Below are positions 8,446-17,569 of a stretch of DNA of 64,000 nucleotides, in pieces. The stretch is from Desulfobulbus oligotrophicus. GTDB lineage: Bacteria > Desulfobacterota > Desulfobulbia > Desulfobulbales > Desulfobulbaceae. Location of the stretch: positions 2,399,501 through 2,463,500 of the forward strand of contig NZ_CP054140.1 in the NCBI RefSeq assembly GCF_016446285.1, in the 5' to 3' direction. Both the position numbers and the translations under genes were made by a program. Within the stretch, counting starts at the first letter, position 1. Each line of letters begins with the position of its first letter. The notes under the pieces are model-generated. The model had not been told where the DNA came from, searched no databases, and saw only the letters and a program-made list of their open reading frames with translations.

Positions 8446-9270
8446 ATGGCCTATACCAGCGGCACGGCATCACATTACAAGGAGTTGCTCTCCATCCTCG
8501 CCACCTTCGCGGCGGCCAACGGCTGGACCATCCTGGAACAGAGCGAGACCAGAATTTATTTACGTGGCGAGGGGTTGAGCGGGCTGGATGAGATCTATGT
8601 CGGCGCCGAAGCTTACGAAAACACCATTGCCGGGTATTACAACTGGCGGGTGGCCGGAGCATGGGGATGGCGGGCTGGTCGCGCCGTTGACGCTCATCCG
8701 ATGAGCAGCGCCCTGCGCTATCTCTATCTGTGGAACACCGCCATCCCGTATTGGATGTTCGGCCATGCCGGGCGTCTGATCGTGGTGGTCAAGGTGAGCC
8801 ATGTTTATCAGATGCTGTACCTGGGCTTTGGCCTGCCTCCGGCCACCAGTAATCAATACCCGTATCCGCTCATTATCGGGGGTTGCGGTACTTCAGGAAC
8901 GGCTCTCTACAGTGCCACCGGCAACAACAATACCATGTTTTGGGCCAACAACGCACCAACAGGGCTCATTTGCCGCCCCGGTGGCGACTGGGACCAGATT
9001 GGCCCGGCCAACTGCCCGCCTCTTAATGTGGGCTGGCGGTTTGTATCATCTGTACAACCCGCTGTAGACGGGTCCTATCTGCTGGAGGAAATCTTTGTGA
9101 CCGACAGTAACCGCGCATCTATATACTGCGCTCTGGACGGTATCTATCGAGTCAGCGGGTTTGGTAATTCGGCGGAGAACATCATTACTGTGGGCGGTAT
9201 CAACTATCTGGTAGTGCCGGACGTGTATCGATCAGCTATTGAAAATTATTGCGCAGTGAGGATGGTGTAA
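8446..9270 (+). CDS. Phage tail structural protein, paralogue 1
   Basis: A 274-residue protein beginning one base after the tape measure stop. It starts with a helix ending in ANGWTIL and continues with aromatic, glycine-rich beta structure (YYNWRVAGAWGWRAG). Its opening pattern of a short helix plus a GW(T/G)I motif is shared with the next gene product, so the two appear to be diverged tandem copies. Location behind the tape measure suggests a distal tail or receptor-contact role. No named family is recognised. Confidence 0.5.
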   Translation: MAYTSGTASHYKELLSILATFAAANGWTILEQSETRIYLRGEGLSGLDEIYVGAEAYENTIAGYYNWRVAGAWGWRAGRAVDAHPMSSALRYLYLWNTAIPYWMFGHAGRLIVVVKVSHVYQMLYLGFGLPPATSNQYPYPLIIGGCGTSGTALYSATGNNNTMFWANNAPTGLICRPGGDWDQIGPANCPPLNVGWRFVSSVQPAVDGSYLLEEIFVTDSNRASIYCALDGIYRVSGFGNSAENIITVGGINYLVVPDVYRSAIENYCAVRMV

Positions 9271-10145
9271 TGGGGTACGCATTGTTTCCGGACGCCACGG
9301 TCGATCAGTTTTTGGAAAATTTAAAGACTACAGCAGAAGCGTATGGGTGGGGGATCGACTATTGGGGCACCTATAGTGGGGCGAATTATCGGCTACATCT
9401 GCATAACACCGCCAGCGCGCATTTTGATTTTGTGTATAAAAATGCAAATTTAGCAACGGTGTATGGGTGCACTGGGTATTCAGCTGGTGCAGCCCCAGCA
9501 GCCCAACCAAACGCCAGTGCAGGGATGGACGTATATGTAATCCGATCTCATTTAATTGTCGTCGGACCGGACGCTATCTTTATACGCCATGCGTCATCTT
9601 CTGTTGCCGAATCACGGGCTTGGCAGATCGGGGCCATCACCGAAAAGGTAGGCAATTGGCCTGGGGTTGGTGTGTGTATATCGGGGGTAATGGCGCAAAT
9701 ACTGGCTAATTACAGAAATACATTATGGGGGGCGCACACAACCGTAAGCGGTGATATGGCTGCTGTATCTTCTGTCGGACTGATCAGTCAAGTTTTGCTG
9801 GGTGGAGGATGGACAGCCAACGCCGTTAAAATGTACAATAACTACCCGGTAGACACTATCGCCTCGGCAGCGGAGAGGGGAATTCTGTTTAAACAGCCAA
9901 TGGCATATAGTGGTGGAATTTTACCAGTGCCGTTGCTCCTATATAGGGTTACCTCCGCATCACCAGTATTGCTGCAGCCCATAGGCTATGCACCTGGAGT
10001 TTTGTATGCATATGGTGGTGATGTTTACCGGGAGTTCGATGTTACCATTATTAATGGGACAAGGTGGTTGTGGGTTTGCCAAGAGTATAATGATGGTAGT
10101 GTACCACCAAATATGCTTGTACAAATACCGGCATTAGGAGGTTGA
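9270..10145 (+). CDS. Phage tail structural protein, paralogue 2 (AT-richer)
   Basis: The start ATG at 9270 overlaps the previous stop (TAATG), giving 291 residues. The N-terminus (FLENLKTTAEAYGWGID) parallels that of the preceding protein. The body is glycine/alanine rich with many short strands. The gene is visibly richer in A and T than its neighbours, with frequent ATA, TTA and AAT codons. That suggests a separately acquired cassette, as often seen for receptor-binding proteins. Function is inferred only from position and pattern. Confidence 0.5.
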   Translation: MGYALFPDATVDQFLENLKTTAEAYGWGIDYWGTYSGANYRLHLHNTASAHFDFVYKNANLATVYGCTGYSAGAAPAAQPNASAGMDVYVIRSHLIVVGPDAIFIRHASSSVAESRAWQIGAITEKVGNWPGVGVCISGVMAQILANYRNTLWGAHTTVSGDMAAVSSVGLISQVLLGGGWTANAVKMYNNYPVDTIASAAERGILFKQPMAYSGGILPVPLLLYRVTSASPVLLQPIGYAPGVLYAYGGDVYREFDVTIINGTRWLWVCQEYNDGSVPPNMLVQIPALGG

Positions 10146-10146
10146 C

Positions 10147-10473
10147 ATGGGACTTGTCGCAGCAGCATCGGGCATACAAACGGCCCAGGTTGGCTCTGAG
10201 CATGTGCTGGCCACCAACACCACCACCGGAATTTTTGTCTTGGTAGTGGACACCAACGACATGGCAGTCGGCGACAGCCTGACCCTGCGCATCAAGACCA
10301 TGGCCATCGGCGGCGGAGACACCCGTTTGGCGTATACTCTGAACTATGCCGACCTGCAGGGTGAGCCGGTAAAGTATTCGGTGCCAGTGCCGAGTAATAA
10401 CAGTATCACCTGCACCCTGGAGCAGACCGCAGGCACAGCCCGTACCTTCCCCTGGAGTTTGTTGCGGGCCTGA
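10147..10473 (+). CDS. Small phage tail-region protein, unknown
   Basis: A 108-residue protein with AGGAGGTTGAC before the ATG. The sequence is beta-rich (GIFVLVVDTNDMAVGDSLTL), and no signal peptide or cysteine motif is seen. It sits between the tail paralogues and the tail-tip genes and is likely a minor structural protein. The family is not recognised. Confidence 0.5.
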   Translation: MGLVAAASGIQTAQVGSEHVLATNTTTGIFVLVVDTNDMAVGDSLTLRIKTMAIGGGDTRLAYTLNYADLQGEPVKYSVPVPSNNSITCTLEQTAGTARTFPWSLLRA

Positions 10474-10474
10474 C

Positions 10475-10768
10475 ATGAATCTGCTCAAACATTCTCTGCT
10501 TTTGACCCATGGCACCGTCTATGGGCGGATTGATCCGTTACCCTGGTTTGACCTGTCCCCCAAGTCTACCAATATAGATCAGTGGCATAATCCGGCCTAT
10601 GATTGGAAAGTCGGCCTGTTCGAGCAACGAGCCATGGCCGCCACCGTAACCGGACCAATGACTGACAACTCACCAATAGATTTTATCCACTGGACGGTAG
10701 CGGGTGCGGTTGACATGTCCGCCATGACCCAGTGGCAAGGCTGCCTCAAGCTACTGAGGCATATCTGA
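10475..10768 (+). CDS. Small phage tail-region protein, unknown
   Basis: A 97-residue protein whose ATG follows the previous stop by one base. It contains several Trp residues (PWFDLS, IDQWHNPAYDWKVG, IHWTVAG). Its TGA overlaps the next ATG at 10768. No family is recognised; the tight spacing argues for co-translation with the surrounding tail genes. Confidence 0.5.
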   Translation: MNLLKHSLLLTHGTVYGRIDPLPWFDLSPKSTNIDQWHNPAYDWKVGLFEQRAMAATVTGPMTDNSPIDFIHWTVAGAVDMSAMTQWQGCLKLLRHI

Positions 10769-12333
10769 TGGCTGATATCGGCACACTAAACCCATTATCC
10801 CTGGTACCTCTCGCTGGCCTGTCTGCACGCTCCACCAACCATGCGGCGCAGTGTTACATCATCGATGAGGCTGCCGTGCGCGATGTCGGGTATGTCACCA
10901 AGGACAAGAGGGTTGTCGTCTGGCTGTGGAACGGCTCCGCCACCGACGCAAACCTGACCAGGATCAACGGCAACGGCGAACAGGCGGACGGCATCGGGTG
11001 GGACGCCACCCCTCCCGACCTGCTCATACAGGGGACATCGCAACGGATTGTCATCACCGTAACCATCGATGGGCCGCTGGAATACGAGGCCCTGCTGACC
11101 TTTCTGTCCTCCTGTGCCCATAGCCCGACCTTGACCATTATCGGCACCAGGGCGCCACACCTGAGCGGCGATATCGCCTACCTGCTCATGCCACACAATT
11201 GGGAGAACGGCCTGGATGAGTCGCTGGCCTGGAAGACCGATGTGCTGGTAGCCCACGATCGCACCGAACAGCGCATCCAGCTCCGCACCCTGCCGCGTCG
11301 GGCCTGGGACCTGCGGCTGGTAGTGGCCGGCGCGGCCAGGCGCAAGCTGGAAACCTGGCTGGGGTTGCGTAAAACCCGCTACCTGTTCTCGCCGGTATGG
11401 CGGGATGAAGCCCGGATCACCGCGGCCATAGTTGCCGGGGCTTCCATTGTGCAGGTTGGCACCGGATACCTGGATTTTGCCGTTGGCAGGTGGCTGGTGG
11501 TATACGATGCCTGGGATCACTTCGAGATCCGCACCATCACCGGCATTGGCATCAATTACGTGGCCGTGGACGCGCCCTTTGCCGAGGAGTGGCCGGAGGG
11601 TTCGCTGGTGGCGCCCTGCCGCTACGGCATCGGCATCGAGCAGCGGCGGGTGTCCCGCTTCACCGAGAGCGTGGGCGATTATCGCATCCGCTTCGAGGCT
11701 CGCGACGAGTCGGCCATGCCGGCCATCGCCACGCCCGATACCTACCGCGACCTGGTGGTGTGCCCCTTCGTGCCCTCGTGGACGGGCGGCGAAGAGACCT
11801 GGGACAACAAGTGGGTGCGGCTGGATAACGATACCGGCGTCATCGAGTTCGATATCCAGGCCATCGAGCCGGTGCTGTCCAGGGCGGCCCAGTTCCGCCT
11901 GATCGGCCGGGTCGGGATCGACACCTTCCTCCGCTTTCTCTTTTACTGCGCCGGGCGACTTTCGCCTTTCTGGCTGGCGGCCACGGATCGCGGGTTTGAA
12001 CTGGCCCTGCCCGCACCGGCAGGCGCCACAGCCATCACCATCGGCAATATCGGCTATGAGTACGCGTTTTCCGGGTCACCGGCCCGTGAGCATATCGAGA
12101 TGATCGCCACGGACGGCACGATCATCCGCCGGCGGATCATGGCGGTGGAAACCCTGCCCACCGGCGAGGAACAGCTCACCCTGGACAGCGGCCTGCCGAT
12201 GGATATCTCGGCCTCGACCCTCAACCGCTGCGCCTGGCTGGAACTGTGCCGGCTGGACAGCGATGCGATCGATCTCAAGTGGTGGGGCCATGACTGCGTG
12301 GACGCCACCCTGCCCATCGTGGTGCTGCCATGA
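10768..12333 (+). CDS. Phage tail-tip/baseplate protein
   Basis: From the ATG at 10768, which overlaps the previous TGA, the product is 521 residues. It precedes the BR0599-family gene, the usual place of a large distal-tail protein in phages with this tail-tip cassette. The sequence is mainly beta structure with repeated D/G turns. A hydrophobic patch (FLRFLFYCAGRLSPFWLAATDRG) lies near residue 385. Its TGA overlaps the next ATG at 12330. Role in tail-tip assembly is inferred from context. Confidence 0.55.
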   Translation: MADIGTLNPLSLVPLAGLSARSTNHAAQCYIIDEAAVRDVGYVTKDKRVVVWLWNGSATDANLTRINGNGEQADGIGWDATPPDLLIQGTSQRIVITVTIDGPLEYEALLTFLSSCAHSPTLTIIGTRAPHLSGDIAYLLMPHNWENGLDESLAWKTDVLVAHDRTEQRIQLRTLPRRAWDLRLVVAGAARRKLETWLGLRKTRYLFSPVWRDEARITAAIVAGASIVQVGTGYLDFAVGRWLVVYDAWDHFEIRTITGIGINYVAVDAPFAEEWPEGSLVAPCRYGIGIEQRRVSRFTESVGDYRIRFEARDESAMPAIATPDTYRDLVVCPFVPSWTGGEETWDNKWVRLDNDTGVIEFDIQAIEPVLSRAAQFRLIGRVGIDTFLRFLFYCAGRLSPFWLAATDRGFELALPAPAGATAITIGNIGYEYAFSGSPAREHIEMIATDGTIIRRRIMAVETLPTGEEQLTLDSGLPMDISASTLNRCAWLELCRLDSDAIDLKWWGHDCVDATLPIVVLP

Positions 12334-13127
12334 GTTACACCGCCCGCGAGCAATCGGCCTACGACGGCCATCCCCTGGAACTGTACCGCTTCGCCCTGGG
12401 CGGAGAGCAATGGCTCTACACCAGCGCCGATCATGAGGTTGCCTACGGGGCCGACCTTTATCAACCGGCATTCATCAAGCGGGGCGGCTTCACCAGGGGC
12501 GGCGACACCCGCAAGTCGACCATCGAGATCGAGGTGGCCGCCGGAAACCCGGTGGCCCTGCTGTTCCGCACCGGTTGGCTGGCCGCGACCATGGTGGTTA
12601 CCATCTTCCGCCACCACCACGAGGATTCGGAGTTTTCCGTGCTGTGGAAAGGCCGGGTCACCGGCTGCCGGTGGTCCGGATCAATGGCCACCCTGACCAG
12701 CGATAGCGTGTTCACCCTGTTTCGCCGAGCCGGGCTGCGACGGGTCTATCAGATCGGCTGTCCGCATGCCCTGTACGGGCCGGGCTGCGGCCTTAACGCC
12801 AATGCCTGGCGGGTGCAGTCGACCATCTCGGCGGTGGCAGGCAACCAGGTAACCGTGGCCGGCGCCGGGGCCTATCCCGGCGGCTGGTTTGCCGGCGGCA
12901 TGCTCCTGGCCGGGGCCGAGTACCGGCTGATCACCGCCCACAGCGGCAATATCGTCATCCTGGTCGATGCCGTCGACAGTGCCGTGGCCGGTGGACCGGT
13001 GAGTTTATGGCCTGGGTGCGACCGGGCCATGGCCACCTGCAACAACCGGTTCGGCAATCTCGACAACTACGGCGGACTGCCGTTCCTGCCCGCCAAGAAT
13101 CCGTTTTCCGGCGACGCCCTGGTCTGA
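12330..13127 (+). CDS. Phage BR0599/DUF2163-family tail protein
   Basis: A 265-residue protein with the family hallmarks as recalled: an early LYRF/YTSAD segment, RGG..RG preceding the strand STIEIEVAAGNPVA, the cysteine-bearing IGCPHALYGPGCG, and a C-terminal CDRAMATCNNRFGNLDNYGGLPFLP block. The equivalent protein in gene transfer agents and related siphophages is part of the tail-tip hub. It lies between the baseplate gene and the split tip-attachment genes, the conserved order. Confidence 0.75.
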   Translation: MSYTAREQSAYDGHPLELYRFALGGEQWLYTSADHEVAYGADLYQPAFIKRGGFTRGGDTRKSTIEIEVAAGNPVALLFRTGWLAATMVVTIFRHHHEDSEFSVLWKGRVTGCRWSGSMATLTSDSVFTLFRRAGLRRVYQIGCPHALYGPGCGLNANAWRVQSTISAVAGNQVTVAGAGAYPGGWFAGGMLLAGAEYRLITAHSGNIVILVDAVDSAVAGGPVSLWPGCDRAMATCNNRFGNLDNYGGLPFLPAKNPFSGDALV

Positions 13128-13139
13128 GGAGGTAACGAG

Positions 13140-13373
13140 ATGTGGCAACTGGTGGTATGGATCGGCCTGCAGATCGTCTCGGCCCTGTTGTTCCGGCCGA
13201 AAAGCAACAATCAGGCCAACATCACGCCCGGCGAGGTGTCGGCCACCACCGTGGATGCCTCCGGGCCGGTGCCGGTGCTATTCGGGACCCGGCTGATCAC
13301 CGGCGCCAACTGCATCTGGTACGGCGATGTCGGCACCACGCCGATTGTCAGGTGTAATAGGGGGAAGAAGTGA
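13140..13373 (+). CDS. Tail-tip attachment protein, N-terminal cistron
   Basis: A 77-residue protein with a membrane-like N-terminus (WQLVVWIGLQIVSALLF), then PGE, VPVLFGTRLITGANCIWYGD and TTPI, which matches the start of lambda J-like host-specificity proteins. The frame ends soon after, at 13373, in a GKK. The rest of the J-like protein resumes in the gene at 13627. In several other phages with this tail-tip cassette the J homologue is, from recall, similarly divided into separate cistrons. TGATG overlaps the next start. Confidence 0.6.
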   Translation: MWQLVVWIGLQIVSALLFRPKSNNQANITPGEVSATTVDASGPVPVLFGTRLITGANCIWYGDVGTTPIVRCNRGKK

Positions 13374-13618
13374 TGGATCGGAGGGTGTATTTTTGGCATT
13401 TGAAGGCCCTGGGCTACTGCAACCGGCAGATGCGGGTGTGGTGCAAGAGCCATGGCATTTCCTGGCGTGGCCTGATCAACGATGGCATCGATGCCGACCA
13501 TCTGCTCTCCATCGATGATTCGGCCATGGCTCAGGCTGCCGTGGCCTTTGCCGAGGCGTCCGACTGGTCGGCAACGCCAATGCCCGGCGGTACAGTGATT
13601 GCAAAAAAATGTCTGTGA
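13373..13618 (+). CDS. Small phage protein between the tail-tip cistrons
   Basis: About 81 residues from the ATG at 13373, which overlaps the previous stop. The pattern (LKALGYCNRQMRVWCKSHGISWRG then GIDADHLLSIDD and helical AQAAVAFAEA) resembles a small helical protein often found at this position in such phages (from recall, no named function). It splits the J-like protein into two cistrons. Confidence 0.5.
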   Translation: MDRRVYFWHLKALGYCNRQMRVWCKSHGISWRGLINDGIDADHLLSIDDSAMAQAAVAFAEASDWSATPMPGGTVIAKKCL

Positions 13619-13626
13619 GGTGAGGT

Positions 13627-15801
13627 GTGGGTGGCGGAAAGAAACAGTGCGCAACAGTAGGCTTCCGATACTATGCCGGGCTGCATCTGGTGTTCTGCCA
13701 TGCCATGGACTACCTGCTCAAAATACGGGTCGGGGAAAAAGAGGCCTGGACCGGAGTGGTGGGCGGCAATACCGCCATCCGCATCAACCAGCCGAATTTG
13801 CACGGCGGCGAGGAACGCGAGGGGGGCGTGGTCGGTACGGTGGATGTCTGCTTCGGCGGCGCCGACCAGGGTCGCAACGGCTATCTCCAGTCGGTGCTGG
13901 GGGCCTACATCCCGGCCTTCCGGGGGTTGTTCGGTCTGGTGGTGCGCAAGAGCATGCTGTCGGCCAACAATCCCTACATCAAGGAGTGGTCGATTCTCGG
14001 TCGTCACAGCCGCATCGGCTGGCGGGACGATCTGGCCGACATCGTCGCCCCCGACGGCCACGTTGATATGAACCCGGCACACATCCTCCTGGAGGCCCTG
14101 ACCAACACCACCTGGGGCGGCCTGGGCTATCCGTTGGCCGACATCGATCTGCCCAGCTTCCAGACCGCCGCTATTCTGCTCAATGTGGAGGGATTCGGGC
14201 TGTCGCTCCTCTGGGCCAAGAACACCAGCATCGAGGAGTTCATCAAGATCATCTGCGACCACATCGATGCCAAGGTGTTTTACAGCCACGTCACCGGCCT
14301 GCTCAAGATCAAGCTGATCCGCAACGATTACAACATCGGCGCCCTGCCTATCCTCAACGAGTCAAACATCATTGAGCTGGTCGACTTCACCGGCCCGGCC
14401 GCCACCGAAGCTGTCAATCAGGTCACGGTCAACTGGGTCGACCGCGACAACCAGCCGCAGGCGGTGACCGTGCAGGATATCGCCGGCCTGGCCCGCACCA
14501 ATGGCCAGGTCAACGCCGTGACCCTCGATTTTGTCGGTATCGCTTCACCGACCCTGGCGGCTGCGGTGGCCGGCAGGGAACTGCAGCAGTTGTGCATGCC
14601 CATCGCCTCGTGCACCCTGGTGATCAATCGCACCCAGAGCCGGCTGGAGCCGGGCGACTGCTTCAATTTTACCTGGGGTCCGCTGGGGATCGCCAACATG
14701 GCCATGCGGGTCGACACGGTCGAAGTGGGCCTGCACACCGACAGCCAGCTCCGGATCACGGCGGTGCGCGATGTCTACGGACTGGGGGCGATCAACCTGA
14801 CCACGCCCGAATCCAGCCTATGGACCAATCCGATCAACGCCCCTGCCGCCGCCGTGCGGAGACGGGTATCGGAGATCACCTGGTGGCAGTTTGTCCAGGA
14901 ATATGGCGAGTCGGCTGCGGTGATGGCCGAGCTGGACGATACCTCGACCATGGTCATCTGTTACTGTCATCGGCCCAGCGCGGACGCCATCAATTACGAG
15001 ATGTGGACCCGCAACACCGGCGGCGAGTGGGTGCACCAGGACACCGACAGTTTTCCGTGGGTGGGCAGCCTGGCGGCTGCGGTGGGTCCGGAGGTCGAGT
15101 CGACCCTGGTCATGCTGGACGCCATCGACTCCAACCTGGTCAGAGCCGGCGCCTACGCGGCGCTCGGTGACGAACTGGTGGCCATCACCGGCGTTGACGC
15201 GGCAGCCGGGACAATCACCGTCGACCGGGGCGTGCTCGATACCATCCCGGTCAGCCATGCGGAGGGAGCCTATCTGTGGTGCCATGAGAGCTTGTTCGGA
15301 CTCGACCGCACCGCACGGGTGAGCGGGGAGTCGGTGGATGTGCGCATTCTGCCGTCAACCGCCATGGGCCGCCTGTCCCTGGCCGATGCGCCGACCAACA
15401 GCCTCCTCACCGTGGGACGGATGATGCGGCCCTATCCGCCGGGTAACGTGCGGATTAACGGGTCGAGGTGGCCGGTATCGATCGGAGCGGCCGAAGAACT
15501 GATCGTCACCTGGGCGCATCGCGACCGGATCACCCAGACGGTTTCCCTGGTTAGCCAGGACACCGGCAATTTTGGACCGGAAGCCGGGGTGACCTATACG
15601 CTCCGGATTTACGGCGAGACCGGCACCCTGCTCCGTACCGTCACCGGCGTGACCGGGACTGCGTACACCTATGCCTCGGCCGATGAAATCGCCGACAGCG
15701 GCCTGGGTCGGCTCAACACCAGCCTGCGCGTGGAGCTTGAGAGCGTGCGTGGCTCGCTGGTGAGTCTGCAGCTGTGGGATCTCGCCGTGGCGAGGAGTTG
15801 A
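13627..15801 (+). CDS. Tail-tip attachment / host-specificity protein (J-like)
   Basis: A GTG start at 13627 after GAGGTGAGGT gives 724 residues. The N-terminus (GGGKKQ, then VGFRYYAGLHLVFCH and LLKIRVGEKEAWTG) is the continuation of J-like proteins after the WYGD...TTPI block of the preceding cistron. The middle contains segments seen in phage tip hubs (AHILLEALTNTTWGGLGYP and WVDRDNQPQAVTVQDIA). The C-terminal 250 residues are Fn3-like beta modules. This protein probably forms the tail tip and contacts the receptor. Confidence 0.7.
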   Translation: MGGGKKQCATVGFRYYAGLHLVFCHAMDYLLKIRVGEKEAWTGVVGGNTAIRINQPNLHGGEEREGGVVGTVDVCFGGADQGRNGYLQSVLGAYIPAFRGLFGLVVRKSMLSANNPYIKEWSILGRHSRIGWRDDLADIVAPDGHVDMNPAHILLEALTNTTWGGLGYPLADIDLPSFQTAAILLNVEGFGLSLLWAKNTSIEEFIKIICDHIDAKVFYSHVTGLLKIKLIRNDYNIGALPILNESNIIELVDFTGPAATEAVNQVTVNWVDRDNQPQAVTVQDIAGLARTNGQVNAVTLDFVGIASPTLAAAVAGRELQQLCMPIASCTLVINRTQSRLEPGDCFNFTWGPLGIANMAMRVDTVEVGLHTDSQLRITAVRDVYGLGAINLTTPESSLWTNPINAPAAAVRRRVSEITWWQFVQEYGESAAVMAELDDTSTMVICYCHRPSADAINYEMWTRNTGGEWVHQDTDSFPWVGSLAAAVGPEVESTLVMLDAIDSNLVRAGAYAALGDELVAITGVDAAAGTITVDRGVLDTIPVSHAEGAYLWCHESLFGLDRTARVSGESVDVRILPSTAMGRLSLADAPTNSLLTVGRMMRPYPPGNVRINGSRWPVSIGAAEELIVTWAHRDRITQTVSLVSQDTGNFGPEAGVTYTLRIYGETGTLLRTVTGVTGTAYTYASADEIADSGLGRLNTSLRVELESVRGSLVSLQLWDLAVARS

Positions 15802-15804
15802 CGA

Positions 15805-16527
15805 GTGTCAGGTTATGGATGCGCTGATATGGATGCACTGGTCATAGCCCCAGCCCCGACCAACCTGGTTGTCAAGGCCGGAGCGGACATCCTGTCGGCT
15901 GGATGGAATACGGTTATTGATGCCGATGGATATCAGGTGTCCATGGTGGTTGATGGTGCAGAGGTGTATGGCCTGTTTGTTTCAGATTCATCGGTCGAGA
16001 TCAATCCGGGCAGGCTGGCGGAGATAGGTGGTCCATGGCCCAGCTTTGAGATCCGTGTTGCCGCTCTGGTCAACAACATGCCGGGAAGATCATCGGCGAG
16101 GCGCCGAATCTGCCCTATTACGAGCTGGAGGCATGATTCTGTGTTTTTTGAGGATATCAATTTTTGGTTACCGGTTATCTCGGCCGTATGTGGCATGGTT
16201 GGCGGTATCTTCCTGGCCGGCAAGAAACAGGGCGCGCACGAGAGTGTTGTGGAGCGCCAGGGCAAGGATATTGAAGGTATTAAGGATGAGCGTTCAAAGC
16301 TGCTGGCAGACCTTAAAGAGGCGGTCTGTGATGGCTTCAGGCTGGCCATTGCCGAGTTGCGCGTTGAGCAGGCTCAGCGCCACGGTGGCCATGATGCAGC
16401 CCTGGCAGCCCTGGCCGTTAAGATGGCTAGCGCTGAGAGTGATATTGTTGAGATCTTTGGCCGGCTAAACCGTCGGGAGTACGATTACGGCCGCCCCGAA
16501 GGTGATCGCCGGAAAAACATTGCATGA
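15805..16527 (+). CDS. Phage protein: Fn3-like domain plus membrane helix and coiled coil
   Basis: A GTG start 3 bp after the previous stop gives 240 residues. Residues 12-95 read like a fibronectin type III domain (APTNLVVKAGADILSAGWNTV...YQVSMVVDG). Residues 118-138 are a transmembrane segment (LPVISAVCGMVGGIFLAGK), and residues 140-225 are a charged coiled coil. It stands between the tip protein and the endolysin and may anchor tail-tip or lysis components. The combination is unusual, and a fusion of two smaller genes is possible. Its end overlaps the endolysin start by 4 bp. Confidence 0.5.
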   Translation: MSGYGCADMDALVIAPAPTNLVVKAGADILSAGWNTVIDADGYQVSMVVDGAEVYGLFVSDSSVEINPGRLAEIGGPWPSFEIRVAALVNNMPGRSSARRRICPITSWRHDSVFFEDINFWLPVISAVCGMVGGIFLAGKKQGAHESVVERQGKDIEGIKDERSKLLADLKEAVCDGFRLAIAELRVEQAQRHGGHDAALAALAVKMASAESDIVEIFGRLNRREYDYGRPEGDRRKNIA

Positions 16528-17111
16528 ACCCCTGGTTCTGGATGCGGCTGCTACGGTGGTGTCTCATCCTGGCTACGATTGCAGCAGCCTGGCTGCTGAT
16601 AAAGGTTTACACGGAGGAGCTGGTGACAAATTTTGATAGGGCAATTGTACACGTGTTGGCTAACGAGGGCGGATACAGCAATAACCCCAAGGATCCCGGC
16701 GGGGAAACCATGTGGGGCATTACCAGGGCCACAGCCACAGCTGCCGGTTATAGCGGAGAAATGAAAGATTTACCTTTGCGGATTGCAAAAAAAATCTATA
16801 GGGAACGCTATTGGCGGCTGGAATACGAGAGGATGCCCTATGTGGTGGCGGTGCAGGTGTTTGATGCGGCCGTGAACTCCGGTCCGGTTGCGGCTATCAA
16901 ATGGCTGCAACAGGCGGTGGGTACCAGGCAGGATGGTGTTATTGGTCCGCTGACCATGGCGGCGGTCGGGCGGCGCGATCCATTACAGATCGTGCTCCGA
17001 TTTTGTTCAGCTCGGTTAAAATTTTTAACCAGTCTGCCAACCTGGCCATCGTTCGGCCGTGGTTGGGTTAACCGGATTGTCGGAAATATGCTCATTACTG
17101 ATAATGATTAA
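16524..17111 (+). CDS. Phage endolysin, GH108-type muramidase with signal anchor
   Basis: A 195-residue protein. Residues 7-27 are a hydrophobic N-terminal anchor (WCLILATIAAAWLLIKV), so export by Sec as a SAR-type lysin is plausible. The catalytic block HVLANEGGYSNNPKDPGGETMWGIT has the family glutamate in NEGGY and the following PGGETMWGIT signature of glycoside hydrolase 108. A C-terminal peptidoglycan-binding region contains QQAVGTRQDGVIGPLTM. It would cleave the host cell wall at the end of infection, helped by the putative holin next door. Confidence 0.85.
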   Translation: MNPWFWMRLLRWCLILATIAAAWLLIKVYTEELVTNFDRAIVHVLANEGGYSNNPKDPGGETMWGITRATATAAGYSGEMKDLPLRIAKKIYRERYWRLEYERMPYVVAVQVFDAAVNSGPVAAIKWLQQAVGTRQDGVIGPLTMAAVGRRDPLQIVLRFCSARLKFLTSLPTWPSFGRGWVNRIVGNMLITDND

Positions 17112-17114
17112 GAG

Positions 17115-17372
17115 GTGAATGTGAATCTGAAACTGATACCGGAATGGAAAGATGGGCTGAAGATGTACTCCGTACAGGTGCAGGCTGTTATTGGCAGCCT
17201 CTGCGCCATCTATCTGGCAATCCCGGAAAAACTGCAGGATAAAATCGAGATGTGGTGGCTGTTGGTGCTGTTTATGGTGTTGGTGGTGGTTGGCATTGTC
17301 GGCCGCCTCATCGACCAGGGCATTACCGTCCACCATAAGGGGCGTAGTGATGATGCACCAGCTGACCGTTGA
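17115..17372 (+). CDS. Putative holin
   Basis: A GTG start gives 85 residues with two hydrophobic segments (VQAVIGSLCAIYLAIP and MWWLLVLFMVLVVVGIVGRLI) and a short charged C-terminus. Size, two-helix topology and adjacency to the endolysin fit a class II-like holin that permeabilises the inner membrane. The next gene overlaps its end by 23 bp. Confidence 0.65.
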   Translation: MNVNLKLIPEWKDGLKMYSVQVQAVIGSLCAIYLAIPEKLQDKIEMWWLLVLFMVLVVVGIVGRLIDQGITVHHKGRSDDAPADR

Positions 17373-17562
17373 TAGTCGCCACTGCCGGGGGCTGCATCTC
17401 TGCCACCAGTGTGAGGCCATTACACCGGGCCTGGTGCATTACTGTGAGATGCACGGCAGGGTGTTGATCAGCTGGCCTAATACGGCCGCGAAGCAGCCTC
17501 TGCTGTCTAAATTGATTGTTAATTGCCCGGACCGGGCAATCATGATGAAACCTGTTGAATGA
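17350..17562 (+). CDS. Small cysteine-containing phage protein
   Basis: 70 residues from ATG 17350, overlapping the holin end in another frame. Four cysteines (HCRGLHLCHQCE and HYCEMHG) could bind a metal, giving it the look of a small zinc-ribbon-like protein. Function is unknown. The overlap on both sides is typical of compact lysis cassettes. Confidence 0.45.
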   Translation: MMHQLTVDSRHCRGLHLCHQCEAITPGLVHYCEMHGRVLISWPNTAAKQPLLSKLIVNCPDRAIMMKPVE

Positions 17563-17569
17563 GAGGTGT

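Noticed and set aside
13353-13629. Group I/II intron or intein in the tail-tip gene
   Set aside because: The insert is 277 bp, far too small for a group II intron, with no recognisable catalytic core, and it carries its own small gene with start and stop. A maintained gene split fits better.
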